The notes below the pieces were generated by a model. It searched no databases. It was not told the DNA's origin and was given only the letters and a program-made list of their open reading frames with translations. 64,000 nt of DNA from Macrothele yani. Taxonomy: Eukaryota; Arthropoda; Arachnida; Araneae; Macrothelidae. Where the stretch lies: the NCBI GenBank assembly GCA_039090855.1, contig CM077002.1, positions 88,726,194-88,790,193 on the forward strand. The letters are read 5' to 3'. Below are positions 50,050-59,339 of the stretch, in pieces. The position numbers were made by a program, and so were the translations under genes. Positions within the stretch are counted from its first letter, which is position 1, and the number at the start of each line of letters is the position of its first letter.

Positions 50050-52368
50050 TTTTTTTAAAACTTGGCATCAGCTTCCTATCCAAAATTTTTGCTTTGATGA
50101 ATCTATCTCTTGCAAGAAGCCCGCACACATGAGCAGAAGAAGAATCTGTTACAATCTTAACCATCCTCTCTACTGCCTGAGAATGGCAGGGTATTTTTGT
50201 AAATTCGTGGCAAGAACTTGGATATTTATCCGACTGTAGTAATTTCAGAAGCTCATCGTCCTTCCATTTCCGTGGGATGGGAGGCTCAGTCACATTACAC
50301 TCTTGCCAGTCAATTAGGTCGATGTAATCATTGCTCTGGAAATTCAGCTTAGGAATCTGAAACTTCCTAATGGTAGTTGTTTGTTCGGAAGATTTCCTGG
50401 CCTTCATGATACGTAGAACAGCAAGCTCACGGACATACCTTCTGTCGTCAAACAATATTGCAGCGAGCAAGTTTTCTACATGGACAAAATACGCGTTTTC
50501 TTGGACGACTCTTTTTACAATATCCTTTAAATTATCTGGAAGATACTGAAACCTAGATATAAAAAGCTGCAAATTTCTTGGACCATCTTTACATGTACCG
50601 TTACATTTGATCATGAACCACGATGGTGCATATACTTTCATTATGAAGGTGGCTAATGAGACAAGTTTTGGTGTTGGATCACTAGTTCCAACATACAAAC
50701 ACAGAATGTGATTTGCGAGGGTCAGCCAATGGGAATGTGCAAGTGCTCCAGGATCCCGATTTGCCAGTTCTTGTGGGCAATCACCTGTAGAGACAGCCTT
50801 ACAAATTTCCCACAAATAAAGTTGATCTGAGCTAAGATCTCCATAGTTAATGTCGGACTGAAGCGAAAATTCAATTTACTGGAAATTAACGATAGGAAGG
50901 TTTGCGCACATCTTCAGGCGCTTTCCAATCTATCCACTAAATCCTCTTGGACCTGAAGTTTTCCCATCAAGCGCTTTAGTGAGGTGGCGTAAAGGCAGTT
51001 CATTAAAATGAAGTTGACATATAATCCAATGTACGGGAGAATTGAGCTTTTCTTCAAGGCGCCTAATTACACCTGCATTTGTGCCGGTATTAGTCACTTC
51101 CAATAAAGACTAACTCTGACAAGTAAAATGCCTTCTGGTTCAATGAGCTGAAGATACCTTGGGAAATATCCCTTGCAGTCTTGCTCTTCAGTGCAAAATT
51201 TCCCAAATAGACTGAACCCGGTTCTTCAACAAGTGTAATATACTCCTCCCATTGTTTTCGCTTGTGCCACTTGCCATCCTCTGTCTGTGTATTCGTAAGA
51301 GTTTCATCCCTTTTTACGTCCAAAAATAAAGCTACAATCTTGCGACCAGTCAAGTTTACCTCATCTTGAATTGTTTGACGGGTCTTTTTCCTTTCTCGTC
51401 GTACTTTATGCCGGTCAATAACAGATACATTACATTCTTTCGAATGAACCGGTTCACTTACATCATGAAGCAACGCCGACGCAAGATCAGCTGCCGCTCG
51501 GTCACTGATGTCTCACCTATCGCACTTTCTAGAAAATGCAGACAGTGTCATCTGACGCCTAGGTTTCAAAAAACGACGTGGAGTGAAATCGTAATCTTTC
51601 TCCGAGGCCAACAAATGACTAGGACCTGGTTCGTCTGGTTTTCCTGCAGAATTAGTATTTGTATCCTCTTCTGAAGGATCATCCTCGACTCACAGGGCCG
51701 ATTTCAGTGATGCAGGTTTCTGTAATTTCCTACGGACATGCTCTTCCCTATCACTCTTTCGAGCTGATCTTTTCTTCAGTACACTGGTGGTTTTTGCATC
51801 AAGTCCACCTACTATCATTCTTCTGTTTGTTCTCTGGTCCGTCAGAAAGTCTCGCTCTTTCACGGGTACCTTTTGCAGAGCTGCATTTGCAAGTTCTAAA
51901 ACATTTGCACTTGCATGAGCATATGTCAAAGATACGTTGTGAATCTGCACGAAATTGTTCAATCTTCTTTCGGTAGATTTCATCCATTCTTGCAGCGTGT
52001 TTTTTCAGCTTTTGGATTTCAGTGTTGTATGTGGTAATACGTTTTGCAACAGATTTGTGGAGAGATGTCGGAAGAGTTGCTTTCTTCCATATACTTAGCA
52101 CTTTGTCCGCGACAATACTTGCTATTTCTGCTGCAGCAAGCTCATAATTTGCACTTTCCTGCTTAAGAGTATTCCTCACAAGGTAGTAATGGCGCATTAC
52201 ATCTTCGTACATAGGCAACACATTTTCATGCATCTCCTTATAACTCCCGAGGATAGGGCAATCAGCTTTATTTCTTGTTTCAGCCATCTTAAGTAGTTGG
52301 ACGACAAAACGAAATTGTCGGTACGATCCAATCAACGTCACTAAGAGTGAAAGAAACTGTTGCAACAT
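50050..52368 (-). pseudogene. Transposase-like protein of the 3.6-kb element
   Basis: About 770 codons in several frames. N-terminus from ATG 52368: a helical region (MHENVLPMYEDVMRHYYLVR, TTYNTEIQKLKKHAARMDEI) and a cysteine cluster CSCKCKCFRTCKCSS. Then a basic/acidic linker (DEPGPSHLLASEKDYDFTPR). Middle: VIDRHKVRRERKKTRQ, KIVALFLDVKRDETL, YITLVEEPGSVYLGNFALKS, LVFIGSD, NAGVIRRLEEKLNSPVHWII, CQLHFNELPLRHLTKALDGK, TSGPRGFSG, stop. C-terminal 264-codon frame (50815-50021): LYLWEICKAVSTGDCPQELA, NRDPGALAHSHWLTLANHIL, SRFQYLPDNLKDIVKRVVQE, CHSQAVERMVKIVTDSSSAH, RDRFIKAKILDRKLMPSF. D (LFLDVK), D (FIGSD) and C-x-x-H (CQLHF) resemble the spacing of hAT cores, but the sequence is not a standard hAT. 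I recall it as a repetitive arthropod/cnidarian family without a firm name. At least three breaks. Confidence 0.65.
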
Positions 52369-53031
52369 TATGACGCAAACCCGCCAACACTCTCTCCCAA
52401 ACAGACCTGTGCGACTGTGATGAGATGACTCAGCGAGTTCGCAAACAGAGCTCCGCTGTGAGAGAGGGTATGGGCTGAGATGAAAAAGGTAACGAAAACA
52501 AAGCAGAGCGCAAAACAGCCAGCTAAGTTTCTGAAAATTATAAAAAACAGCCAGCTAAGTTTAATCAAAATCAACAAGAGGTTTCCAGAAAGTATGAGAG
52601 GGGGTGGGGAGCTGTTAATGTTAAGCCCAAATTGATAACAATTTGGGCAAATTGATAACAATAAGGCTGCTGTCGAACTTAATGCTTACGCAACTTATCA
52701 TGCCATTTTTGGCAAAAATTACATACTTTAAGGGATCTGGGGAAGCCTAAGAAATTAATTCATGTCTGCTAAACTTTAACCCGTGTTTATACACTCAAAG
52801 GGGATATTAATTAACATGGGGACACAGTTTTTCTTTATATTTACAAAATGGAGAAAGCAGGTGTTTTTAAACCATTTTCCCCTATAACTTTCAAACTTCG
52901 AGGTTCTTGAGGCAGCCTAAGATATCAAATCATGTTATCCATATTTCGGGGGGTCATTTCAGTAATAAAATCGCAACTATTGCACATGGTGATGTTTCAA
53001 ATTAAAAAAAAGTGTTTTTCGCTCCACCCTA

Positions 53032-53405
53032 ATGTCCATCCCATTGCAATTTCAGGAATTCTGACCATAATGTCTTCCACTCTTGTCATTTTTCGGATCC
53101 ATGAGTTCCTCTTTGTATCTTTCCTGGAAACATCAAACATGCATCTCTATATGCTTCTTTCAGTTGTCTGCAATGTCTCTATGTCTATTTTAGTTGAGAT
53201 CCATGTCTGTGCTCCATGCCTAAGAACTGGAAGGATGCACTGATTAAACAGTTTCCTCTTAAGAAATAATGCATCCGACCAAGTTTTATAGGCCGATTAT
53301 TTTCTTCATAAATGTAGCCATCGCTTAATATCTGTTGCCTAATTTACGTATCAGTACCTCTACATTTTCCCTATCAATAGCTAAATATAAAATCTAGTCA
53401 TTTCT
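53032..53405 (-). pseudogene. Old RTE fragment, right part
   Basis: Continues the RTE on the minus strand after the inserted element: TGTCCATCCCATTGCAATTT, CTTCCACTCTTGTCATTTTT, then diverged sequence equivalent to the TYGAETWT, FGRNSI and GQQISSEG coding regions, to GTCATTTCTTG near 53405. Many stops. Together with 49275-49400 it is the oldest-looking RTE copy here. Confidence 0.75.
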
Positions 53406-53460
53406 TGTAATATATATATATATATATATATTATTATTATTATTATTATTATTATTAAAT
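53406..53460. repeat. (TA)n then (TTA)n microsatellite
   Basis: A TA run followed by a run of ATT/TTA triplets at the end of the RTE remnant. Confidence 0.95.
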
Positions 53461-53539
53461 AGATAACATCAGCACAGGCTCAGTAACTTAGCTTTCAAAG
53501 TGATATCTACAAAATTGAGATGCAGCCCCCCCTCGATCT

Positions 53540-54254
53540 CAGCTTACCACGAGCCGCTACTGAACAAGAATGAGTCTGTCTTGAAGTGTTTGAATATGTT
53601 GAATAAACAACACAGAAAGTCTTTCCTGCGGAAAATCGTTACAAGTGATCACTGGGTAGACCCTAGTGAAGCAATGGTTTCTACACCGAAATGCAATATT
53701 CACTCCAAGAAATGTCTGCTGTGCATCTGGTGGGATATGAAGGGTGTGCTCTATTGTGAACTATTGGAACAGGGTTAAACTGTTGCTGCTGATCGCTACA
53801 AGCGACAATTGCTGCGATTGAACCAGAAAATCTGTCGGAAATGTCCATTCACAGCCAAAGGATTGTGTCCCGTGAAATTACAGCATGACAATGTCAGGCT
53901 GCATGTAGCGATATCGGTCAAGGAAACGTTATTGACACTTGGCTGGGAAGTTTAGGAGCACCTGGCGTATAGTCCCGACATAGCCCCTTCAGACTATCAT
54001 CTGTTCCGATTGACACAACATGGTTTGTCTGTTGTACGGTTCCGGACATGTGATGAAGTGCAAAAATGGGTTGACAACTTTATTGCGTCATACGACGAAG
54101 TATTCTTCATGGCTGGAATCCATCAGCTGCCCGACCGAGGGCGGAAGGTGATAGATAATGACAGCATATTTTGGTTCGTAAAGGTATTGTTGTTTTCTCT
54201 CAAATTACATGTTGCAGTGTCTTAAAATGATTTAAAACTTATTTGTACACCTAA
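53540..54254 (+). pseudogene. mariner transposase, catalytic and C-terminal half with right end
   Basis: Reads KSFLRKIVTSDHWVD (first catalytic D region, T-G-D-E-K-W in the family, here T-S-D-H-W), CNIHSKKCLLCIWWDMKGVL, YCELLEQG-stop, KLQHDNVRLHVA (second D; usual form Q-H-D-N-A-R-P-H), AYSPDIAPSDYHLFRLTQHG (third D, the S-P-D-L-A-P-S-D-Y-H signature) and WVDNFIASYDEVFFMAGIHQ to FW-stop. The element ends at 54254 with TTTGTACACCTAA, the same terminal repeat as the 5-prime half at 28781, then TA. The 5-prime part is missing. Several stops. Confidence 0.8.
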
Positions 54255-54385
54255 TACTTTGTGAATTCTGATGTAAGATGTTTCTGATATTTTGGTCAAG
54301 TGAGGTATCCATGAACTTTATTATCATAATTAATCATCATTGACACTTTTGACAAACATGATTAGCAAATACGAAACATCTTGCA

Positions 54386-54586
54386 ATTAATCAAACTTCT
54401 AATATGGGATTTTTCTTCTAAGAAATATTTTATTTTAATCGCAAATTTTCGGAGAAAACTCTTCTCCGAAAATGTGCAGTTAAAAAAAAATATTTCCTAG
54501 AAGAAAAATCCCTTATTAGAAGTTTGATTAAGTACTTGCATTAAAAAACTACGAAGCCAATTTTCAACATGAGCTTTATTCAAAAA
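54386..54586. mobile_element. Minimal palindromic Penelope-like insertion, copy 3 (201 bp), with 8-bp target duplication
   Basis: Two copies of only the last ~75 bp of the palindromic PLE family meet head to head (axis near 54459, at GGAGAA/TTCTCC). Both ends face outward as in the other two insertions. Flanks ATCTTGCA at 54378-54385 and 54587-54594. The right arm alone carries the extra tail (ACTACGAAGCC...GAGCTTTATTCAA). No coding sequence. Confidence 0.85.
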
Positions 54587-54595
54587 ATCTTGCAC

Positions 54596-54680
54596 TTTTT
54601 TAATCATCAATATCTTAGTTATCTTAGGTTTTTAATCATCAATATCTTAGTTATCTTAGGTTTTTAATGATAAATATCTT
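54596..54680. repeat. 32-bp tandem repeat, about 2.7 units
   Basis: TTTTTAATCATCAATATCTT followed by AGTTATCTTAGG occurs twice exactly, and a third, diverged unit (TTTTTAATGATAAATATCTT) follows. It starts 1-2 bp from the right target duplication of PLE copy 3. Confidence 0.9.
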
Positions 54681-56083
54681 AGCTATTACCTTTCCCATAG
54701 TACTTGTAATAAAGTCTCACCTAGTTATATTCCTAGCATTTGGAAAGACGTTCTCAAATCTGGCAACCCTTAAATAAACACTTGTTACATGACTGGCTCA
54801 TAATAATCTCATTTTTGTTCTGGAGATGTCAAGATTCATTTCTCACTAATCTTCTATGATGATATCTGAAGCACTCATGAGAAAGAGTTGGCAGATAAGA
54901 GGAAGAATCAGATTACCTTGACTAGTGTAAATCTGAAAGTTTTTCTGGTTCTTAAGCTGCATATGCTTAGCTTCAGGTGCTTGGAACTTCGTTGTTGTGG
55001 GTGGTGTAATAGTTGCAAACTTAAATGGAAGTCAGGAAGTGTGGTTCAATTTCTGCTTTAGGGCAGTGCATTTTTCAAGTTATCTTAAGAGTTGAATACA
55101 TGGAAAACAGTAAAAATATGGTGCTTCTGTGCCAGGAATGACATTTTAATATGTGCCTACTATGTACTGGAAATGCCAAGGATAATTTCTTCATGAAAAT
55201 TCATTTCTTGGTAATCTCTAAAATAATATTACTTTTATATAATTTTTTCACTACATATTATCTTGTAAGGCAAATTGGTGCTACAAAATTGTAATTTTTT
55301 TCCAGTTATTGGTGGGGAATTAATTGTTTGAACTATTAATTTTACAATTGCTGATATATAAGATTAATTGGTTAAAAAATTATTAAATTACTTAACCAAT
55401 TAATAAATTATTAGGTTTTTATTTTCTCAAAAGTGTTTGTTTTTAATGTCCTCCTGTTAAAATACTGTGGTTTCTAATGTTCACAAGTGATTTTACTTGT
55501 TTATTGTGCCTTTTGTCACTGTTTCAGCACCAAGTTTGTTTATTACCTTTAACAATTTTTCTCTATGTTTTAATGAATCTAATGATACCAGTTTGTCCAT
55601 TTTTTTTCATAATATTCAAATTTGAGTTTTACTAATATTCAGTAATTTGTCGTTTATTTTTTCATTGATAATTTTCTTGTGTTTTGTATTTCAGTCATTC
55701 ATTATTTCATATATAATATGTTACAATACAGTTGGAAGCATATTTTATTTTATTCATTATGTAGAATTTTCATCATTATTGCTTCTAATTGCAGTACATA
55801 TTTTGAGTTGTTCATTAATTTTGCGGACAGCATATTCTTGTCCTCTTTCGAATTTGGTGTTTCATAAATATGAACATTAGATATTCTTGATACTTACTAG
55901 TTGGTATTTTTTTGGTAAACTCCTTAATTCTTTCTTGTTTTTTCTGGGGATTTTTCCTTTAATTTATGGTAAGTCCATGAAAAGCAGAATTTTTCTATGG
56001 GGAGAAAAAAGACATGAGTAATGTTTTCTAGTAAATATATTCCTGCCTCCCCCGTTCCCCCCACTATCAATCTGTGTATAATC
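54681..56083. other. Non-coding stretch
   Basis: AT-rich; short frames only. No terminal repeats or motifs recognised. Could hold intronic or intergenic host sequence. Confidence 0.5.
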
Positions 56084-56574
56084 GGACTCATCAGGGGTGG
56101 CCGGTCAGAGGAGGCAAGGGAGGCCAGGCCTCCCAATGGTTCTCTCAGTAAAGTATTGTATAAAGCTGAAGAATAAATTACATTTAAGCAGAAAAACAAA
56201 AAATGTAGTGCTATAAAATACAGCATTATTCAGTTACACACAGCGCTTGTTCATGCAAGCCCTTTCTTAGACTTTCATAGCTAACTACACACAAGAAAGC
56301 TTCAGAGAGAGGCCTGTTTCTCCAGAGCCGCCGCTGTTACCATGGGCACAGTGCGGGAGCCAATCAATGCACGCCATCCAACGAAAGCTTGCCACTTCTA
56401 TTAACAGATCACAGGAGGCATGTCGCAAGTGAGCCTCAGTCCTAAAGCAGTCTCTTAAAAGTTTCCCTAGAGTAAGCTGCATCACACGGCGTGAGTGTTT
56501 TTTCGTTACTTTTACTGTCACAACCATAAATTTTGCATGTAAACATTTGGATTTAGCTGTACAAAATCAATATA

Positions 56575-58930
56575 ATGGATGGGAAAAGTAGTAGTTGCAG
56601 TGTATCAACGTGTAATACTGACATTATTACTTCTTTGTTAGAAGTTCCTTTCTCAAGAAGAAATGACATTGAAAGACATGTGATTATAAAACAAGGAAGA
56701 CCTCTTCCCAAGTTTGCTCTTATGCAAAAAGATAAAGGCAAAATCAGAACATTCCAATCTTCATGGTACAATCAAGATAGATGGTTATGTAATAGCATAA
56801 TGAATGCAAAGTTATTCTGCTGGCCTTGTTTGCTATTAAGCTTGAATAAAAGTGTGTGGTCTTCTAAAGGATACAACAACTTAAAAAACTTATCTAGGGC
56901 AGTGGCTAGACGTGCATCTAGTAAAAAGCATTTGAATTCTTTTGTGTCATTTAAGGGCCTATCCAAGCAAGTATACAATATCTCAAATTTATTAGACAAA
57001 CAAAATAAATTGTTAAAAATTGAATACAATGAAGAGGTGAGAAAGAATAGAGAGATATTTAAAATTTTAATTGATTGTTGCATGTGTCTTTATGTTAGCA
57101 GGAACTTACTTTCAGAGGCCTCAATGAATCAGAGGAGTCACGGGAATGTCAAAGCTATATTCCAGCTTATATTAAGCAGGAATGAAGAATTAAAGAACGT
57201 TGGGGGGAAATGGGATACTTTAGAAGTTTATCCAAAACTATTCAAAATGAACTCTTGGAAAGCATTGAAGAAGTTATTCAGAAGTTCAATGTAAGTAGCA
57301 TAAATGAAGCCCCTTTCTTTGCTTGCATTGTTGATGAAACCACCGGTGTGACTGAAAAATCTCAGTGTTTGGTAATTATGGGGCTAGTGGACTCTGCTGG
57401 TGAAATTCAAGAATACTTCCTTGGATTTTATGGTGTTAGTGAAAATAGAAGTGCTAAAAGTCTATGCAGTGTTTTGTGCAGAGTATTTGAAAAGTGCAGT
57501 GTACAGATTAAACTAGTTGCTCAAACATATGATGGCGCTAGTGTTATGCAAGAGAACTGAATGACTTGAAAGTGAAAGTTCATGAATTTGCCCCTCAAGC
57601 TCGTTTTACTCATTGTTTTATGCACCATTTGAATTTAGTTTTGCAACAAAGAAGTAGTTCTAGTATAAAATATTTTTTTCTACTCTTCATGGCATGCCAT
57701 CTTTTTTTATCATTCTTCAAAACGTACTTCGGTTCTTGACAGAATTGTGGAGCAAAGTATGCCTACAAACAGTGAGGTTAGGTGGAATTCTGACGCCAAG
57801 ATCATCACTGCAGTACATACAAAAAGGCTGAAACTAATCCCGGTGCTCAATGAAATTATAAATTCTCCAGAATAAAATGCTGTGACAGTCAAAGAGGCAC
57901 AAAGCTATAAAAACAGCCTTCTTGACTTAAATTTTATATTTCTAAAATTTTCTTTTTTTCTACTTGCAGTTTTTCAAAAAAATCTTTCAAAAAACTTATT
58001 TACTTTTCGATGTGATTCAGAAGTAGACAAATGATGTTTGGTTCGGCATCACTGCAGTTTCAGAATGTATTTCATGCATGAGAAACCTGAGGAGTGAAGA
58101 GCAGTATGATAAATTTATAGTTTTTGCCGGAAGTGCCACTGGGTCAACGTTATTAACTTCTCTGAAACGCCATGAATGAAGAGAGAAACTTGTTGCTGCT
58201 TCCAAGTACAAACAGGTGTATTATGAAATTTTGGACAACATTTTAACGCAACTGGAAGTAAGAGTTTTGCACTGTGAGAAATTAAAATTTCTTAAATTAG
58301 ATGACACAACACATTTCTCAACCTATAATGAACATTTTCTGATGTAAGATGTTTCTGATATTAATGGAAATCATTAATGGAAAATGGAGAATTTCGAGGC
58401 CGCTGTGGTGCAGTGGAAGCATATCCGGCACATAAGTGGAAGACCCTGGGTTCAATTCCCGGTGGCGGCCGATGAGAATTTTTCTGTGACTCACTTATAA
58501 ACGTGGAAATGACTTCTATTTGAAATTATGGGGCATTGTTCAATCAAGAAAAATTACGCACTGAACTCGAAACAGTTTTCTCCCCACTGCACAAACAAAC
58601 ATTTCATGATTTGTGTTTGGACAAATTAATAAAAAAAAATGATTGAAAGTGAGACTAATGAAATTCTTACAGAGGCCTGTAAGTTATTCTGTCTAATAGT
58701 GACCATCCCTGCTACAAGTGCTTCTGCAGATAGAAGTTTCTCATGCCTGAAGCTCATCAAACTTTTTTTTTAAGACATTCTATGACTCAAGATCGTCTCT
58801 CAGCATTAGCATGTGCTTCAGTTGAAAAGGGAATCCTCAGCAAACCTCAGAAATGATGTATGTGGGATGATGAAGTTATAGAACGATTTGCGAGGAAGAA
58901 AGATCGTCGAGTTAATTTACTGTATAAGTA
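56575..58930 (+). pseudogene. hAT transposase with TTF zinc finger (ZMYM1-like), degraded
   Basis: 239-codon open start (56575-57294): FQSSWYNQDRWLCNSIMNA then KLFCWPCLLLS, the TTF-type finger, and KKHLNSFVSFK (H after the finger). After a one-base shift near 57205: MGYFRSLSKTIQNELLESIE, FFACIVDETTGVTEKSQCLV (first catalytic D), IKLVAQTYDGASVMQ (second D), then a lost base and HEFAPQARFTHCFMHHLNLV (the conserved H-x-x-H-x-x-N-L). Decay increases downstream. The C-terminal dimerisation block survives as IVTIPATSASADRSFSCLKL with IK (58694-58760), and the gene ends VNLLYK-stop at about 58930. At least eight lesions. Same lineage as the relics at 2.3-4.2 kb. Confidence 0.8.
58399..58490 (+). mobile_element. 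tRNA-like sequence (SINE head or tRNA pseudogene) inside the hAT
   Basis: Begins GGCCGCTGTGGTGCAGTGG and ends at GGTGGCGGCC (58471). The acceptor arms GGCCGCT/GGCGGCC pair over 7 bp (last pair T-G). The T arm CTGGG-TTCAATT-CCCGG is sound and holds a B box (GGGTTCAATTC); the A box is TGGTGCAGTGG. The anticodon arm is poor and the loop lacks the usual T at position 33, so not a working tRNA. A SINE-type body may follow to about 58490. Different from the SINE at 11.6 and 49.8 kb. Confidence 0.65.
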
Positions 58931-59164
58931 ATATCCATTAGAATTAAAACAATATGTTGCGCTAATTTTGGTTGCAACAAACAAAAAGTTTGTTTTTTAA
59001 AACAGTATTTAAAAGGCATTCTGTGGATCTGCATAAATTCCATATTTTGGGGCTTTATGAAACACAAATGCTTTGAACGAACCTTGAGTGAAACAAGGAA
59101 TGGGATATATTCGTATGTATATGAATAAACGCCATGCATATGTATGAAAAAGTTATGTGAAGGA

Positions 59165-59170
59165 CACTCC

Positions 59171-59202
<32 letters not shown>

Positions 59203-59275
59203 ACAGTGAAAAAATAAATAAATTATTATTTTTTTATTTTTTTTTTTTTTTTTTTTTAATTTTTTTTTTTGTGGC
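59165..59275. repeat. (TTTA)n and poly-T low-complexity tract
   Basis: TTATTTATTTATTTATTTA run near 59170-59204, then T-rich sequence to about 59272, just inside the right end of the hAT element. Confidence 0.95.
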
Positions 59276-59339
59276 TACCGACAAATTATCATTCTGGCCA
59301 CCTTAGAGTTTGAGCCCACCAACCACCACTGGGACTTGT

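Larger units (their letters stand above)
49401..53031 (-). mobile_element. 3.6-kb DNA transposon, ~340-bp terminal inverted repeats, 8-bp target duplication, superfamily not named
   Basis: Ends TAGGATGGAGCGAAAAACAC (left) and, inverted, TAGGGTGGAGCGAAAAACAC (right). Similarity between the ends continues for about 340 bp (49401-49745 and 52690-53031), e.g. GAAATGACCCCCCGAAATAT, CGAGGTTCTTG, TTTCTCCATTTTGTAAATAT. The target duplication ATGTCCAT lies at 49393-49400 and 53032-53039, inside an old RTE. A minus-strand gene (52368-50050) encodes a transposase-like protein. A SINE sits in the left part. Eight-bp duplications occur in hAT, P, Merlin and a few other superfamilies; the ends do not look like any I can name. 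Confidence 0.85.
56092..59331 (+). mobile_element. Complete hAT element, 3.2 kb
   Basis: Left end CAGGGGTGGCCGGTCAGAGG and right end (inverted) CAGTGGTGGTTGGTGGGCTC share CAGxGGTGG. Flanks GGACTCAT (56084-56091) and GGACTTGT (59332-59339) match at 6 of 8 positions, an aged hAT-type duplication. Encloses a TTF-zinc-finger hAT transposase gene on the plus strand, with a tRNA-like insert at 58399. Confidence 0.75.

Noticed and set aside
51659..51976. Plus-strand open frame of 105 codons
   Set aside because: Antisense to the transposase of the 3.6-kb element; hydrophobic appearance is a by-product.
28781..54254. One giant composite mariner (5-prime half at 28.8 kb, 3-prime half at 54.3 kb)
   Set aside because: Terminal repeats match as expected for one family, but the 25 kb between contains many independent elements and the halves do not meet in the transposase; separate truncated copies are simpler.
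58399..58471. Functional tRNA gene
   Set aside because: Acceptor and T arms pair, but the anticodon stem is mispaired and position 33 is not T; more likely a SINE head or pseudogene.
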